From contig NZ_JAHWXK010000001.1 in the NCBI RefSeq assembly GCF_023091155.1, forward strand, positions 310,001-374,000: 64,000 nt of DNA, given 5' to 3'. This document shows positions 33,136-41,481 of the stretch, one piece after another. The DNA comes from Microbacterium sufflavum. Lineage in GTDB: Bacteria > Actinomycetota > Actinomycetes > Actinomycetales > Microbacteriaceae. Positions within the stretch are counted from its first letter, which is position 1. Every line of letters starts with the position of its first letter. The notes under the pieces are model-generated. The model was not told the origin of the DNA. It made no database searches and saw nothing but the letters and a program-made list of their open reading frames with translations. The position numbers were made by a program, and so were the translations under genes.

Positions 33136-34101
33136 ATGCACGCCGCGACGTACTTCGACGGCACCCGGTGGCGCGACGGCGTCGTCGAGGCGACCGCGGA
33201 ACACGTGCGGCTCCGCGCCGAGACTCCGGCCCCCGGCCTCCCTCGCGTCCCCGGCGGGGTCGTCGGCGGCTTCACCGACCACCACGTGCACCTGCAGCTC
33301 GTCGACCACGCCCTGCTGCGCACCTCGCGCCTCGCCCGGGTCGACGACCTGGGCGGGAACCCCGCGGTGCTGCGTGAGCTCGCGGTGCACAACTCGGCCA
33401 CCCCCGATCACGCCGTCGAGGTCCGGTACGCCGGAGCGTTCCTCACCCCGCCCGGCGGCTACCCGTCCGACCGCGACTGGGCCCCCGCGGGGTCGGTGCG
33501 GGAGGTCGCGGACGAGGCTGCCGCCGTCGCCGCGGTCGATGATCTCGCGGCCGCCGGCGTCGCCCTCCTCAAGGTCGCCGGCAACAGCACGGCCGGTCCG
33601 GTGTTCGCCGACGCGCTCGTCCACGCGATCGTCGAACGCGCGGACGCGCGCGGCCTGCCGGTGGTCGTGCACGCCGAGGGCCCCGGCGAGGCGCAGCGGG
33701 CCGTACGCCTCGGAGCCGCCCGCCTCGCGCACGCGCCGTTCACCGAGCGCCTCGACGACGCCGAGGTCGCCCGCCACGCGGCCTCGGTCTCCTGGATCTC
33801 GACCCTCGCGATCCACGACCCCGCCGCCCTGCGCATCGCCGTCGACAACGTGCGACGGTTCCACGCCGCCGGGGGCACCGTGCTCTACGGCACCGACATG
33901 GGCAACGGCCCCACCCCGGTCGACCTCCACCCCGCCGAGCTCGACGCCCTCCGCCGCGCGGGGCTCGACGACGCCGCCCTGCTGCGCGCCCTCGCCCCCG
34001 CGGACCCGCGGCAGCCCGGCGCGCTGCTGCTCCTGCTCCCGGACGGCTCGACCGATCCGTTCGACGCCCGCCCGCTTACCGCCGCCGACCTGAAGGTGTG
34101 A
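33136..34101 (+). CDS. amidohydrolase-superfamily protein in the kynurenine formamidase position
   Basis: 321 residues with amidohydrolase features. These are an HxH metal site in FTDHHVHLQL (His50, His52), a Lys in ALLKVAGNST (near 154), VVVHAEG, and GTDMGNGP supplying the final Asp. It lies between TDO and kynureninase with 1-nt gaps, exactly where N-formylkynurenine must be deformylated, and no KynB or classical formamidase is in the operon. It may therefore be a non-orthologous kynurenine formamidase; this is inference. Confidence 0.83.
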   Translation: MHAATYFDGTRWRDGVVEATAEHVRLRAETPAPGLPRVPGGVVGGFTDHHVHLQLVDHALLRTSRLARVDDLGGNPAVLRELAVHNSATPDHAVEVRYAGAFLTPPGGYPSDRDWAPAGSVREVADEAAAVAAVDDLAAAGVALLKVAGNSTAGPVFADALVHAIVERADARGLPVVVHAEGPGEAQRAVRLGAARLAHAPFTERLDDAEVARHAASVSWISTLAIHDPAALRIAVDNVRRFHAAGGTVLYGTDMGNGPTPVDLHPAELDALRRAGLDDAALLRALAPADPRQPGALLLLLPDGSTDPFDARPLTAADLKV

Positions 34102-34102
34102 C

Positions 34103-35344
34103 ATGACCGACCGTTCCTCCGACGCCGCCCTGCTCGACGCCGCCCGTGCCCTCGACGCGGCCGACCCGCTCGCCGCGCACCTCGACGCGTTCGCCGAGGC
34201 GCCGGGGGTCACGGCCTACCTCGACGGGAACTCCCTCGGCCGCCCCCTGCGGGACATGCCGGAGAAGCTCGCCGCGTTCGTTCACGAGGACTGGGGCACC
34301 CGGCTCATCCGCTCGTGGGACGAGCAGTGGATGGCGCTGCCGATGCGCCTGGGCGACCGCATCGGCGAGGTCGCGCTCGGGGCGGCCGCCGGGCAGACCG
34401 TGGTGGCCGACTCGACCAGCGTGCTCATCTACAAGCTCATGCGCGCCGCGGCCGCCGCCGACCCCGCCCGCACGGAGCTCGTGATCGAGACGGGCAACTT
34501 CCCCACCGACCGGTTCCTCGCCGAGGGCGTCGCCGCCGAGACGGGGCTGACCATCCGCTGGCTGGAACCCGACCCGGTGCACGGCGTGACGGTGGACGAC
34601 GTGACGGCCGCGGTGTCCGACCGCACCGCGCTCGTGTCGCTCAGCCACGTGGACTACCGCTCGGGCGCGCTGGCGGACATGCCGGGCATCACGGCGGCGG
34701 CGCACGAGGCGGGGGCGCTCATGATGTGGGACCTGTGCCACTCGGCCGGCGTCGTGCCGATGCAGCTGGACGCGTGGGGCGTCGACCTCGCGGTCGGCTG
34801 CACCTACAAGTACCTGAACGGCGGCCCGGGCTCCCCCGCGTTCGCGTACCTCCGCCACGGGCTGCAGGGGGTGCTCCGGCAGCCGATCCAGGGGTGGTGG
34901 AGCGCGGAGGACATTTTCGCGATGGGGCCGGAGTACGTGCCGAGCGGCGACATCCGGCAGCTGCTCAGCGGCACGCCGCCCGTCACCTCGATGCTCGCGA
35001 TGCAGGGGATGCTCGACCTGATCGAGCAGTCGACGATCGCGGGGGTGCGGGCCAAGTCGCAGTCGCTGACCGATCTCGCGGTGCGCGCGTACGACGAGGT
35101 GCTCGCCCCGCTCGGCGTGCGGCTGCTGAGCCCCCGCGACTCCGCGCGACGCGGCGGGCATGTGACGATCGGCCACCCCGACTTCCGCGACGTCACCCGC
35201 CGGCTCTGGGCGGACGGCATCATCCCCGACTTCCGCTTCCCCGACGGCATCCGCCTCGGACTCTCCCCGCTCAGCACCTCGCACGTCGAGACGATCACGG
35301 GCGTGCTGGCCGTGCGCGACGCCCTGGAGTCCGATGACGACTGA
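34103..35344 (+). CDS. kynU: kynureninase
   Basis: 413 residues, the full family length. PLP Lys236 lies in VGCTYKYLNGGPGSPAF. Other features are YLDGNSLGRP, the phosphate-binding region ADSTSVLIYKL, HVDYRSG and WDLCHSAG. It cleaves kynurenine to anthranilate and alanine (or 3-hydroxykynurenine to 3-hydroxyanthranilate). The absence of kynurenine monooxygenase here favours anthranilate formation. It overlaps the PaaX gene by 11 nt. Confidence 0.96.
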   Translation: MTDRSSDAALLDAARALDAADPLAAHLDAFAEAPGVTAYLDGNSLGRPLRDMPEKLAAFVHEDWGTRLIRSWDEQWMALPMRLGDRIGEVALGAAAGQTVVADSTSVLIYKLMRAAAAADPARTELVIETGNFPTDRFLAEGVAAETGLTIRWLEPDPVHGVTVDDVTAAVSDRTALVSLSHVDYRSGALADMPGITAAAHEAGALMMWDLCHSAGVVPMQLDAWGVDLAVGCTYKYLNGGPGSPAFAYLRHGLQGVLRQPIQGWWSAEDIFAMGPEYVPSGDIRQLLSGTPPVTSMLAMQGMLDLIEQSTIAGVRAKSQSLTDLAVRAYDEVLAPLGVRLLSPRDSARRGGHVTIGHPDFRDVTRRLWADGIIPDFRFPDGIRLGLSPLSTSHVETITGVLAVRDALESDDD

Positions 35345-36206
35345 GGCGGCGCCGACCGCCGTGCGCGACGACATCGATGCCCGCCCCGGCAGCACGGCGT
35401 CGCTGCTGCGGACGCTGATCGGGCTGTATCTGCGGCCCCTCGGCGGCTGGATCTCCGCCGCGCATCTCGTGCACCTCGCGGGCGAGCTGGGGATCCCGGC
35501 CGCCCAGGCCCGCACGGGCGTGACGCGCCTGAAGCAGAAGGGGCTGCTGCTGGCCGAGCGCGGCGAGACCGCGGGATACCGCCTGAACCCGGAGGCGCTG
35601 CCCATGCTGGAGCGCGGCGACCGGCGCATCTTCACCATGCGGCAGATGGGCGACACCGACCCGTGGTGCCTGGTGTCGTTCTCGATCCCGGAGAGCGCCC
35701 GCAGCGTGCGGCATCAGCTGCGTCGCCGGCTGCAGTGGATCGGCGCGGGCGTGGTGTCGCCCGCCCTGTGGATCTGCCCCGGTCACCTGCGCGACGAGGC
35801 GACGCAGATCCTGGAAGAGCTCGGCGCGCGGCAGTGGGCGACGCTGTTCGACGCCGTGGCCCCCGCTCCCGCCGGCACCCTCGTGGAGGCGGCAGCCCAG
35901 TGGTGGGACCTGGGTGCGCTGCGGACGGAGCACCTCGCCTTCCAGGCGTCGCTCAGCACGCTGCCGCCCGAGCCGTTCGCCGCGTACGTGCACCTGCTCG
36001 ACCGGTGGCGCGTGCTGCCCTACACCGACCCCGGGCTGCCCGCGTCGATGCTGCCGGCGGACTGGCCCGGCGCCCGCAGCGTGGAGCGGTTCACGGCGCT
36101 GTCGGCCGAGCTGTCCGCGCCGGCGCTGGCGCACGTGCGCGCCGTCACGGCGGCCGCGGTGGATCGGGCGGATACCCCGGATCCGGCGGTGGCGGACCGG
36201 CGCTGA
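35334..36206 (+). CDS. PaaX family transcriptional regulator
   Basis: 290 residues. A winged-helix N-terminus (LLRTLIGLYLRPLGGWISAAHLVHLAGELGIPAAQARTGVTRLKQKGLLLAERGETAGYRL) is followed by the PaaX-like central domain (DPWCLVSFSIPESARSVRHQLRRRLQWIGAGVVSPALWICPGHL) and an alpha-helical C-terminal domain. It is the last gene of the kyn operon and overlaps kynU. It is therefore the likely autoregulatory repressor, with kynurenine or anthranilate-CoA type ligands possible. Confidence 0.9.
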   Translation: MTTEAAPTAVRDDIDARPGSTASLLRTLIGLYLRPLGGWISAAHLVHLAGELGIPAAQARTGVTRLKQKGLLLAERGETAGYRLNPEALPMLERGDRRIFTMRQMGDTDPWCLVSFSIPESARSVRHQLRRRLQWIGAGVVSPALWICPGHLRDEATQILEELGARQWATLFDAVAPAPAGTLVEAAAQWWDLGALRTEHLAFQASLSTLPPEPFAAYVHLLDRWRVLPYTDPGLPASMLPADWPGARSVERFTALSAELSAPALAHVRAVTAAAVDRADTPDPAVADRR

Positions 36207-36233
36207 GGACGCACCGGCCCGCCGCCCACGGCC

Positions 36234-36725
36234 TCAGGCGGTCCCGGCCACCTCGGCCAGGAACCCGGTGACGTGCTCCTGCAGCCGGACGATCCGCAGG
36301 TCGCGCGCGAGCTCCCGGTCGTAGCCCTGGTACGCGAGGGGCGGCAGCATCCGCACCGAGCGGTTGCACTCGAACCCGGCGCAGGCCAGCACGCCGACCG
36401 AGTCGCCCTTGCGTCCGGCCGGACCGGCCTTGCGGGCGACGAACAGCTGCACGTCGTTGCGGAGGGTCACGTCTTCGCACCACGAGCACTGGGCGCGGGC
36501 GAGCACCCGCTGTTCGGCGCGCTGCAGCAGCACGCCCACCGGGGCGTCGTCGACCCAGGTCACGACGTAGGCGCGACGCGGCTGCTTGGGGTCGGTCCAG
36601 CCGAGGAAGTCGAGCCGATCGAAGTCGATGTCGGCGAAACCGGCGGGCAGGGTGAGGTCGGAGACCTCCTTGCGGGAGGCGTTGAGGAAGGAGGCGCGGA
36701 TGTCGCGCTCGTCGAGGGGACGCAT
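36234..36725 (-). CDS. FBP-domain protein (EF-G-binding zinc finger family)
   Basis: 163 residues. The N-terminal helical region is followed by a treble-clef zinc finger. Cys pairs are QCSWCEDV (about residues 79-82) and ACAGFEC (about 115-120). The finger resembles the C-terminal domain of FusB, which binds elongation factor G and rescues stalled ribosomes. Actinobacterial members are uncharacterised; a translation-related role is inferred. Confidence 0.83.
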   Translation of the reverse strand: MRPLDERDIRASFLNASRKEVSDLTLPAGFADIDFDRLDFLGWTDPKQPRRAYVVTWVDDAPVGVLLQRAEQRVLARAQCSWCEDVTLRNDVQLFVARKAGPAGRKGDSVGVLACAGFECNRSVRMLPPLAYQGYDRELARDLRIVRLQEHVTGFLAEVAGTA

Positions 36726-37018
36726 GGGAGTGTGCTTTCGGACGGTCGCCGTGCGGCGAGTCGGGTCGGATGGAGGACCCCGGACAGGAGCCGGGTACGG
36801 TGCAGCACCGGGGACGGGGGTTCCGCCTCCGGCCGGTCCTCAGCCTCTGCCCGCGGCGCTGAACGCGCCTGCGGCTCCGCTCCGCGCCCCGAGGGCGCTC
36901 ATCGACGACAGCACCCGGCGAGCCTACACCCGATTGTTTCGCCCGATGTCGCCCGCCCTCGCGTCCCGCCGCCCGCGCCGCCTACTGTGGCCGGAACGCC
37001 GAACCGAAGGAGACCACC
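36726..37018. other. intergenic region between divergent genes
   Basis: 293 bases with promoters presumed for both neighbours. It has high GC, no supported frame, and no GTCAA-type stress box or clear hairpin. AAGGAGA before GTG 37019 is the only obvious signal. Confidence 0.5.
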
Positions 37019-37366
37019 GTGTCCACGTCGCCCCACCGCCTGTCACCCCTCGAGGTGAGCGAGCGTGCGACGTGCATGTGCCGCGCGGGTGGCCGCTGCT
37101 CCTCCATCGCACCGGGACACGCGCTGCACCTGATCCAGGCCCGCCTGGCCGCCGCCACGCCCGCCGACTGGGCAGACGCGCTGGTCGAGTCCGCCGATCC
37201 GGTGACCGGCGACCTGGTCGTGCGCACCCTCGACGGCACCGCGCACGCGCTGTGGAACGGCTCCGGCGCCGCGCTCGAAGCGGCCGTCGGCACCCCCGTC
37301 GCCCTCCACGTCCCCTACGGCGTGCTGGCCGTGGGAGACGCGCGCTTCAACGTCGCCACCGTCTGA
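37019..37366 (+). CDS. small conserved hypothetical protein
   Basis: 115 residues from GTG with AAGGAGA 8 nt upstream. Three cysteines cluster in ATCMCRAGGRCSS near the N-terminus. A beta-rich region follows (VTGDLVVRTLDGTAHALWN and GTPVALHVPYGVLAVGDARFNVATV). No family was recognised. The Cys cluster might bind a metal, and the neighbouring convergent gene encodes a copper-storage-like protein, but a link is speculative. Confidence 0.7.
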   Translation: MSTSPHRLSPLEVSERATCMCRAGGRCSSIAPGHALHLIQARLAAATPADWADALVESADPVTGDLVVRTLDGTAHALWNGSGAALEAAVGTPVALHVPYGVLAVGDARFNVATV

Positions 37367-37385
37367 CGGCGACCGTCCTGCCGCG

Positions 37386-37787
37386 TCAGGCGCTCGCCAT
37401 CATCATGTCGCGCACGGCCATGCACGCGTTCATGCACGCCTGGCACGCCTGCGCGCAGAGGCGGCAGACGTCGCTGTGATCGGCGTGCTGCATGCACTCG
37501 TCCATGCACATCTGGCACATGGCGATGCACGCGTCGAGCATCGCCATCATCGTCGCGGGGGTCATGCCCTGCATCCGCAGCATCGACCGCATCATCGTGT
37601 GGCACATGTCGGCGCAGTTCATGCACGCGGGCGCGCAGTCCATCAGCTGCGTCGAGCACACGGTGCACGCCTGCTCGCACGCGGCGCACGCGTCCATGCA
37701 GGCCTGCAGCACCGCCATGTCCATCATCGCCATGTCGGGCATCGACTCCATGCTCTTCGACATCGCGCCCATCATCGTCGCGTCCAT
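37386..37787 (-). CDS. four-helix-bundle copper-binding protein (Csp-like)
   Basis: 133 residues with 18 Cys and about 30 Met, arranged as CxxxC and CxxC repeats along four helices (AACEQACTVC, CAPACMNCADMC, CIAMCQMCMDEC, CRLCAQACQACMNAC). This is the Csp copper-storage fold, whose thiol-lined core binds many Cu(I) ions. There is no signal peptide, so the protein is cytosolic (Csp3-like). The extra Met-rich N-terminus (MDATMMGAMSKSMESMPDMAMM) is unusual. No copper-responsive operator was identified. Confidence 0.92.
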   Translation of the reverse strand: MDATMMGAMSKSMESMPDMAMMDMAVLQACMDACAACEQACTVCSTQLMDCAPACMNCADMCHTMMRSMLRMQGMTPATMMAMLDACIAMCQMCMDECMQHADHSDVCRLCAQACQACMNACMAVRDMMMASA

Positions 37788-37903
37788 CGGGCTCCGCTCC
37801 CTTCGTCGAGGACAGCGGGCAGGACCACCCGCCTGGCGCCAGGCTAGCCGCTGAGGGGGTCCCCCGTCGATGGGGCGGAACGCTGACACGGCCTGGGGCG
37901 ATT

Positions 37904-37942
37904 GTCAATCCCGTGGACCGTCGTCGCCACCGATGCGAGGCT
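37904..37942 (+). promoter_or_regulatory. GTCAA-type stress promoter of csbD
   Basis: GTCAATCCCGTG at 37904 is followed after 27 nt by GAGGCT (37937-37942), 37 nt before the ATG. Same box and spacing as the other sites. Confidence 0.6.
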
Positions 37943-37979
37943 CGGAGAGCAATCGATCCGCCGAGGAGAGGAGCCCCAC

Positions 37980-38186
37980 ATGAGTGGCGCAGACGACATG
38001 AAGAACTCCGCCGAGAAGCTGGGCGGGAAGGTCAAGGAGGGCGTGGGCAAGCTCACCGACAACGAGAAGCTCGAGGCCGAGGGCCAGGCGGATCAGGTGA
38101 AGGCCGACGCCAAGCAGGCCGGCGAGAACGTGAAGGACGCCGCAGGCAAGGCCGGCGACAGCGTCCGGGACGCGTTCGACCGCTGA
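37980..38186 (+). CDS. CsbD family stress protein
   Basis: 68 residues, nearly all Lys/Glu/Ala/Asp, with the CsbD pattern KNSAEKLGGKVKEGVGKLTDNEKLEAEGQADQ. CsbD proteins are hydrophilic, sigma-B-type general stress proteins of unknown biochemical role. GAGGAGAGGAG lies upstream of the ATG. A strong bidirectional terminator follows at 38210-38246. Confidence 0.93.
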   Translation: MSGADDMKNSAEKLGGKVKEGVGKLTDNEKLEAEGQADQVKADAKQAGENVKDAAGKAGDSVRDAFDR

Positions 38187-38209
38187 TCCCGCCCCGCTGA
38201 TCCCATGAA

Positions 38210-38246
38210 GAGGGGGAGGCTCGCCGGACCGGCGAGCCTCCCCCTC
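38210..38246. terminator. strong bidirectional terminator
   Basis: Perfect 17-bp arms (38210-38226 and 38230-38246, core GAGGCTCGCCG/CGGCGAGCCTC) with a 3-nt loop separate the convergent csbD and small membrane protein genes. Confidence 0.85.
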
Positions 38247-38256
38247 CGCACACGGG

Positions 38257-38421
38257 TCAGACCTTGCGGCTGCCGCTGATCGCTCGGATCAGCCAGGCGA
38301 TCACGGCGATAGCCAGGAGCACCAGACCGACCCACAGCAGGAACTGGAGCGACTGCACCAGTCCTCCGGTGATCGCGAGGATCACGGCGATGACGATGAC
38401 GATGATCAGGAGGATGTTCAT
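38257..38421 (-). CDS. 54-residue two-helix membrane protein
   Basis: It begins MNILLIIVIVIAVILAITGG and has a second helix FLLWVGLVLLAIAVIAWLI, ending in a basic SGSRKV tail. The composition resembles small stress-induced membrane proteins of actinobacteria (hydrophobic DUFs near CsbD). GAAGGGAAAG precedes the ATG. A GTCAA-type promoter lies upstream (38470-38509). Function unknown. Confidence 0.8.
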   Translation of the reverse strand: MNILLIIVIVIAVILAITGGLVQSLQFLLWVGLVLLAIAVIAWLIRAISGSRKV

Positions 38422-38469
38422 CGGTCTTTCCCTTCTCTGGGGGCGCGGGCGCCCGACTGCGGTGCCCTC

Positions 38470-38509
38470 ACGCTAGACCGCACGGACACCCTCGTTCGAG
38501 GGGGTTGAC
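38470..38509 (-). promoter_or_regulatory. GTCAA-type stress promoter of the 54-residue membrane protein
   Basis: On the minus strand GTCAACCCCCTCG (from 38509) precedes TAGCGT (38475-38470) by 28 nt. The box overlaps CCCTCG-TT-CGAGGG symmetry and lies 34 nt before the divergent gene at 38543, which it may also serve. Confidence 0.62.
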
Positions 38510-38542
38510 TTCCACCCTCCGAGTGCGCGAAGGAGCAGAGCA

Positions 38543-38809
38543 ATGCCAGGAGCACGCAACAACTCCCTGAAGGACCCGGAGCTGTACGAAGAGCTCCGCG
38601 ACGACGGAGCCTCGAAGGAGAAGGCCGCACGCATCTCCAACGCCGCCGCCAGGGACGGCCGCAGCACGGTCGGCCGCCGGGGCGGGAAGCACGGCGACTA
38701 CGAGGACTGGACGGTCGCCGAACTGCGCAAGCGGGCCAAGGAGATCGGACTGACCGGCTACAGCGGGAAGCGCAAGGCGGAGCTCATCTCCGCTCTGCGC
38801 AACCACTGA
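38543..38809 (+). CDS. DUF7218/Rho-N-like small basic protein
   Basis: 88 residues. The first half (NNSLKDPELYEELRDDGASKEKAARISNAAARDG) resembles the ChaB-like or DUF7218 segment. The second half (WTVAELRKRAKEIGLTGYSGKRKAELISALRNH) is a SAP/Rho N-terminal-like helix-extended-helix fold that often binds nucleic acid. AAGGAG precedes the ATG. It is adjacent to the stress-type box and is coupled closely (6 nt) to the carboxylate-amine ligase gene. Confidence 0.85.
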   Translation: MPGARNNSLKDPELYEELRDDGASKEKAARISNAAARDGRSTVGRRGGKHGDYEDWTVAELRKRAKEIGLTGYSGKRKAELISALRNH

Positions 38810-38815
38810 GGCGGG

Positions 38816-39892
38816 ATGGCGCGCTTCGGGATCGAGGAGGAGTTCCTCCTGCTCGATGAGAACTCGCTGCTGCCCGTCGGCCTGTCCGGCGACGTCCTGG
38901 AGCGCATCGGCGACCGCCCGCTGACCGGGCGGGTGACCACGGAGTACCTGGCGTCGCAGCTCGAGTGCCTCACCGAGCCGGTGTCGACCGCGGAGGCGGC
39001 GCGGCGCCAGTTGCGCGGCCTGCGCAGCCTGCTGGGCGAGCACGCACGCGCCCTCCACGCGGTGGCCGCCCCGACCGGGAGCCCGTTCACCACCGCGCGC
39101 TCGCCCCGGCTCTCCCCGTCACCGCACTACGACGACGTGGCCCGGCGGCTCGCGCACCTGACCCGCGAGCACGAGGTGAACGGCCTGCACGTGCACGTCG
39201 AGGTGCTCGACGAGGAGGAACGGGTGCGCGCGCTCAACCGCCTGCGCGGCTGGCTCCCGCTGCTGCTCGCGCTGAGCGCCAACAGCCCGTTCGCCCACGG
39301 CCTCGACGCGGGCTTCGCGAGCTGGCGGAGCATGCTCATCCGGCGACTGCCCTCATCGTGGTGCCCGCCGCGGTTCCACGACCTCGACGACTACCGCGCC
39401 CGGGTCGGGCAGCTGCTCGCCCTGGGCACTATCGGCGAGGCCAGCTCGTTGTCGTGGGCGGTGCGGCTGTCCGAGCGATACCCCACCGTCGAGGCACGGA
39501 TCGCCGACGCGCAGCTCACCGCCGACGATGCCGTGCTGTCGGCGCTACTGTGCCGGGCGATCGCGCTGAGCACCGAGCAGCGGCTGGCCGAGGAACGCAT
39601 CGACGCCCTGGACGCGTCGGTGTGGACGGCGGCGCGGGCCGGGATGGGCGCGCGCATCGTCGACCCGCTGTCGGGCGAGGTCGCCGACGCGTGGGCGGTC
39701 GCGGAGGGCCTGCTCGCCGAGATCCGCCCGGTGCTGCAGCAGCTCGGTGACGAGGCCGCGGTCGACGAGGCCCTGGGACGCCTGCGCGCGGAGGGAACCG
39801 GCGCCGAGCGGCAGCGGACCGCCTACCGCGACGGCGGTCGCGAGGGGCTCACGGAACTGCTCCGCGCGGGGACGGAGACCGCGTCGGCCTGA
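38816..39892 (+). CDS. YbdK-type carboxylate-amine ligase (glutamate-cysteine ligase 2 family)
   Basis: 358 residues. It begins with the family signature FGIEEEFLLLDENSLLPVG. Further motifs are TTEYLASQLECLTEPV, NGLHVHVEV and LLALSANSPFAHGLDAGFASWR. The family ligates glutamate and cysteine weakly. In mycothiol-making actinobacteria the true substrates are unclear. It starts 6 nt after the small DUF7218 gene and is probably co-expressed with it. Confidence 0.9.
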   Translation: MARFGIEEEFLLLDENSLLPVGLSGDVLERIGDRPLTGRVTTEYLASQLECLTEPVSTAEAARRQLRGLRSLLGEHARALHAVAAPTGSPFTTARSPRLSPSPHYDDVARRLAHLTREHEVNGLHVHVEVLDEEERVRALNRLRGWLPLLLALSANSPFAHGLDAGFASWRSMLIRRLPSSWCPPRFHDLDDYRARVGQLLALGTIGEASSLSWAVRLSERYPTVEARIADAQLTADDAVLSALLCRAIALSTEQRLAEERIDALDASVWTAARAGMGARIVDPLSGEVADAWAVAEGLLAEIRPVLQQLGDEAAVDEALGRLRAEGTGAERQRTAYRDGGREGLTELLRAGTETASA

Positions 39893-39930
39893 CCCGCCCC
39901 GGCGTCCGCGGCCGGGAGTAGGGTCGGCTC

Positions 39931-41352
39931 GTGGCCTCCTTCGCCCCCCTCCAGCGGCTCGTCATCGCGATCGCGGTGCTCGCGTCCTTCGTGACCTTCC
40001 TCGACGGCACGGTGGTGAACGTCGCGCTGCCCGCCATCAGCCGTGAGCTCGGCGGCGGCATCACCACGCAGCAGTGGGTGGTCGACGCCTACCTCATCAC
40101 CCTGAGCGCGCTGATCCTGCTGGCGGGGTCGCTGTCCGACGCGTATGGCCGGGTGGTGGTCATGCGCATCGGCCTGATCGCGTTCGGCATCGCCTCGATC
40201 GCGGTCGCCGCGGCGGTCGACCCGCTCATGCTGATCATCGCCCGCGCGGCCCAGGGCGCGGCGGGTGCCCTGCTCGTGCCGAGCTCCCTGGCACTGATCA
40301 CGGCCACGATGCGCGGCGACGTGCAGGCGAGGGCCATCGGCGTCTGGACGGCCTTCACGACCGCGGCGCAGCTCGTCGGGCCGCTGCTGGGCGGGCTGTT
40401 CGTCGACTTCCTGTCGTGGCGGTTCGTGTTCCTCATCAACGTGCTGCCCATCGGCGTGACGCTGCTGCTGCTGGCTCGACTCCAGCTGCCCGAGCGGCCC
40501 CGCGGCGTCGGGGTGGACTGGTGGAGCGGTGCGCTGTGCGCCGTGGGACTCGGTGCGGTCGTGTTCGCCCTGATCGAGCAGCCGAATCTCGGATGGGCCT
40601 CGCCCGCGATCTGGGTCCCCGCAGTCGCGGGCGCCGCCCTTTTCGCGGCGTTCCTGCTGCGCCAGCGCCGCTCGGCCGCCCCGCTCATGCCGCTGTGGCT
40701 GTTCCGCGTGCGCGACTTCGGCTGGGGCAACCTCGCGACGCTGTTCGTGTACGCCGCGCTCTCGCTCAACGGCTTCGTGGTCGGGGTGTACCTGCAGCAG
40801 GGCGCCGGGCTCAGTGCCACCGCCGCGGGTCTCGCGAGCCTGCCGATGACGATCCTCATGATCCTGGTGAGCTCGCGCGCGGGAGGGTGGGCGGGGCGCT
40901 GGGGTCCGCGCCTCTTCATGACGATCGGTCCGCTGATCATGGCGGCCGGTGCGCTGATGCTGCTGACCGTGTCCGCCGAGTTCGACTACTGGTGGCAGGT
41001 GCTTCCCGCCATGGTCGTGATGGGGCTGGGCCTCTCGCTCACGGTCGCTCCGCTGACGGCCGCGATCCTCGGCGCGATCGACGAGAACCACTCGGGCATC
41101 GCCTCGGCCGTGAACAACGCGGTCTCGCGCGTGGCCGGACTCCTGGTGGTGGCGATGCTGTCGACGATCGTCGGCGGCGCCCTCGACCTCGACGGTTTCC
41201 ACAGCGCCGCCTGGGTCACGGCCGCGCTCCTGGTGCTGGGCGGCGTGGTGTCGTGGATCGGCATCCGTCGCAACCCGTCCGAAGACCCGACGGCCTCCGC
41301 GGAGGGCGCCCCGGCCCCGACCCCGGCCCCGCCCGTCCCCGGTCGCGGCTGA
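39931..41352 (+). CDS. MFS transporter, DHA2 (EmrB/QacA-like) family
   Basis: 473 residues with 14 helices. DHA2 features are FVTFLDGTVVNVALPAISRELGG (motif D1), GRVVVMRIGLIAFGIAS and the motif C region AAQLVGPLLGGLFVDFLSWRFVFLINV. It probably exports drugs or metabolites by proton antiport. The GTG start at 39931 has TAGGGT (39919-39924) 6 nt upstream, marking a leaderless transcript. It has no linked regulator. Confidence 0.9.
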   Translation: MASFAPLQRLVIAIAVLASFVTFLDGTVVNVALPAISRELGGGITTQQWVVDAYLITLSALILLAGSLSDAYGRVVVMRIGLIAFGIASIAVAAAVDPLMLIIARAAQGAAGALLVPSSLALITATMRGDVQARAIGVWTAFTTAAQLVGPLLGGLFVDFLSWRFVFLINVLPIGVTLLLLARLQLPERPRGVGVDWWSGALCAVGLGAVVFALIEQPNLGWASPAIWVPAVAGAALFAAFLLRQRRSAAPLMPLWLFRVRDFGWGNLATLFVYAALSLNGFVVGVYLQQGAGLSATAAGLASLPMTILMILVSSRAGGWAGRWGPRLFMTIGPLIMAAGALMLLTVSAEFDYWWQVLPAMVVMGLGLSLTVAPLTAAILGAIDENHSGIASAVNNAVSRVAGLLVVAMLSTIVGGALDLDGFHSAAWVTAALLVLGGVVSWIGIRRNPSEDPTASAEGAPAPTPAPPVPGRG

Positions 41353-41410
41353 GGCGCAACGCGTCCGCGCACGGGACCGCGATCGCGGCTTGCCTGCCCG
41401 ACGGCTCGGC

Positions 41411-41449
41411 GTCAAGTCCCTGGCCCCGTTCGCGCGCCCGCGCGAGGAT
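41411..41449 (+). promoter_or_regulatory. GTCAA-type stress promoter of the iron-redox/CDGSH pair
   Basis: GTCAAGTCCCTG at 41411 is followed after 27 nt by GAGGAT (41444-41449), 32 nt before the ATG. Confidence 0.58.
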
Positions 41450-41481
41450 GCCGGTGATCGAACCGATGGGAGCCCCTCCTC

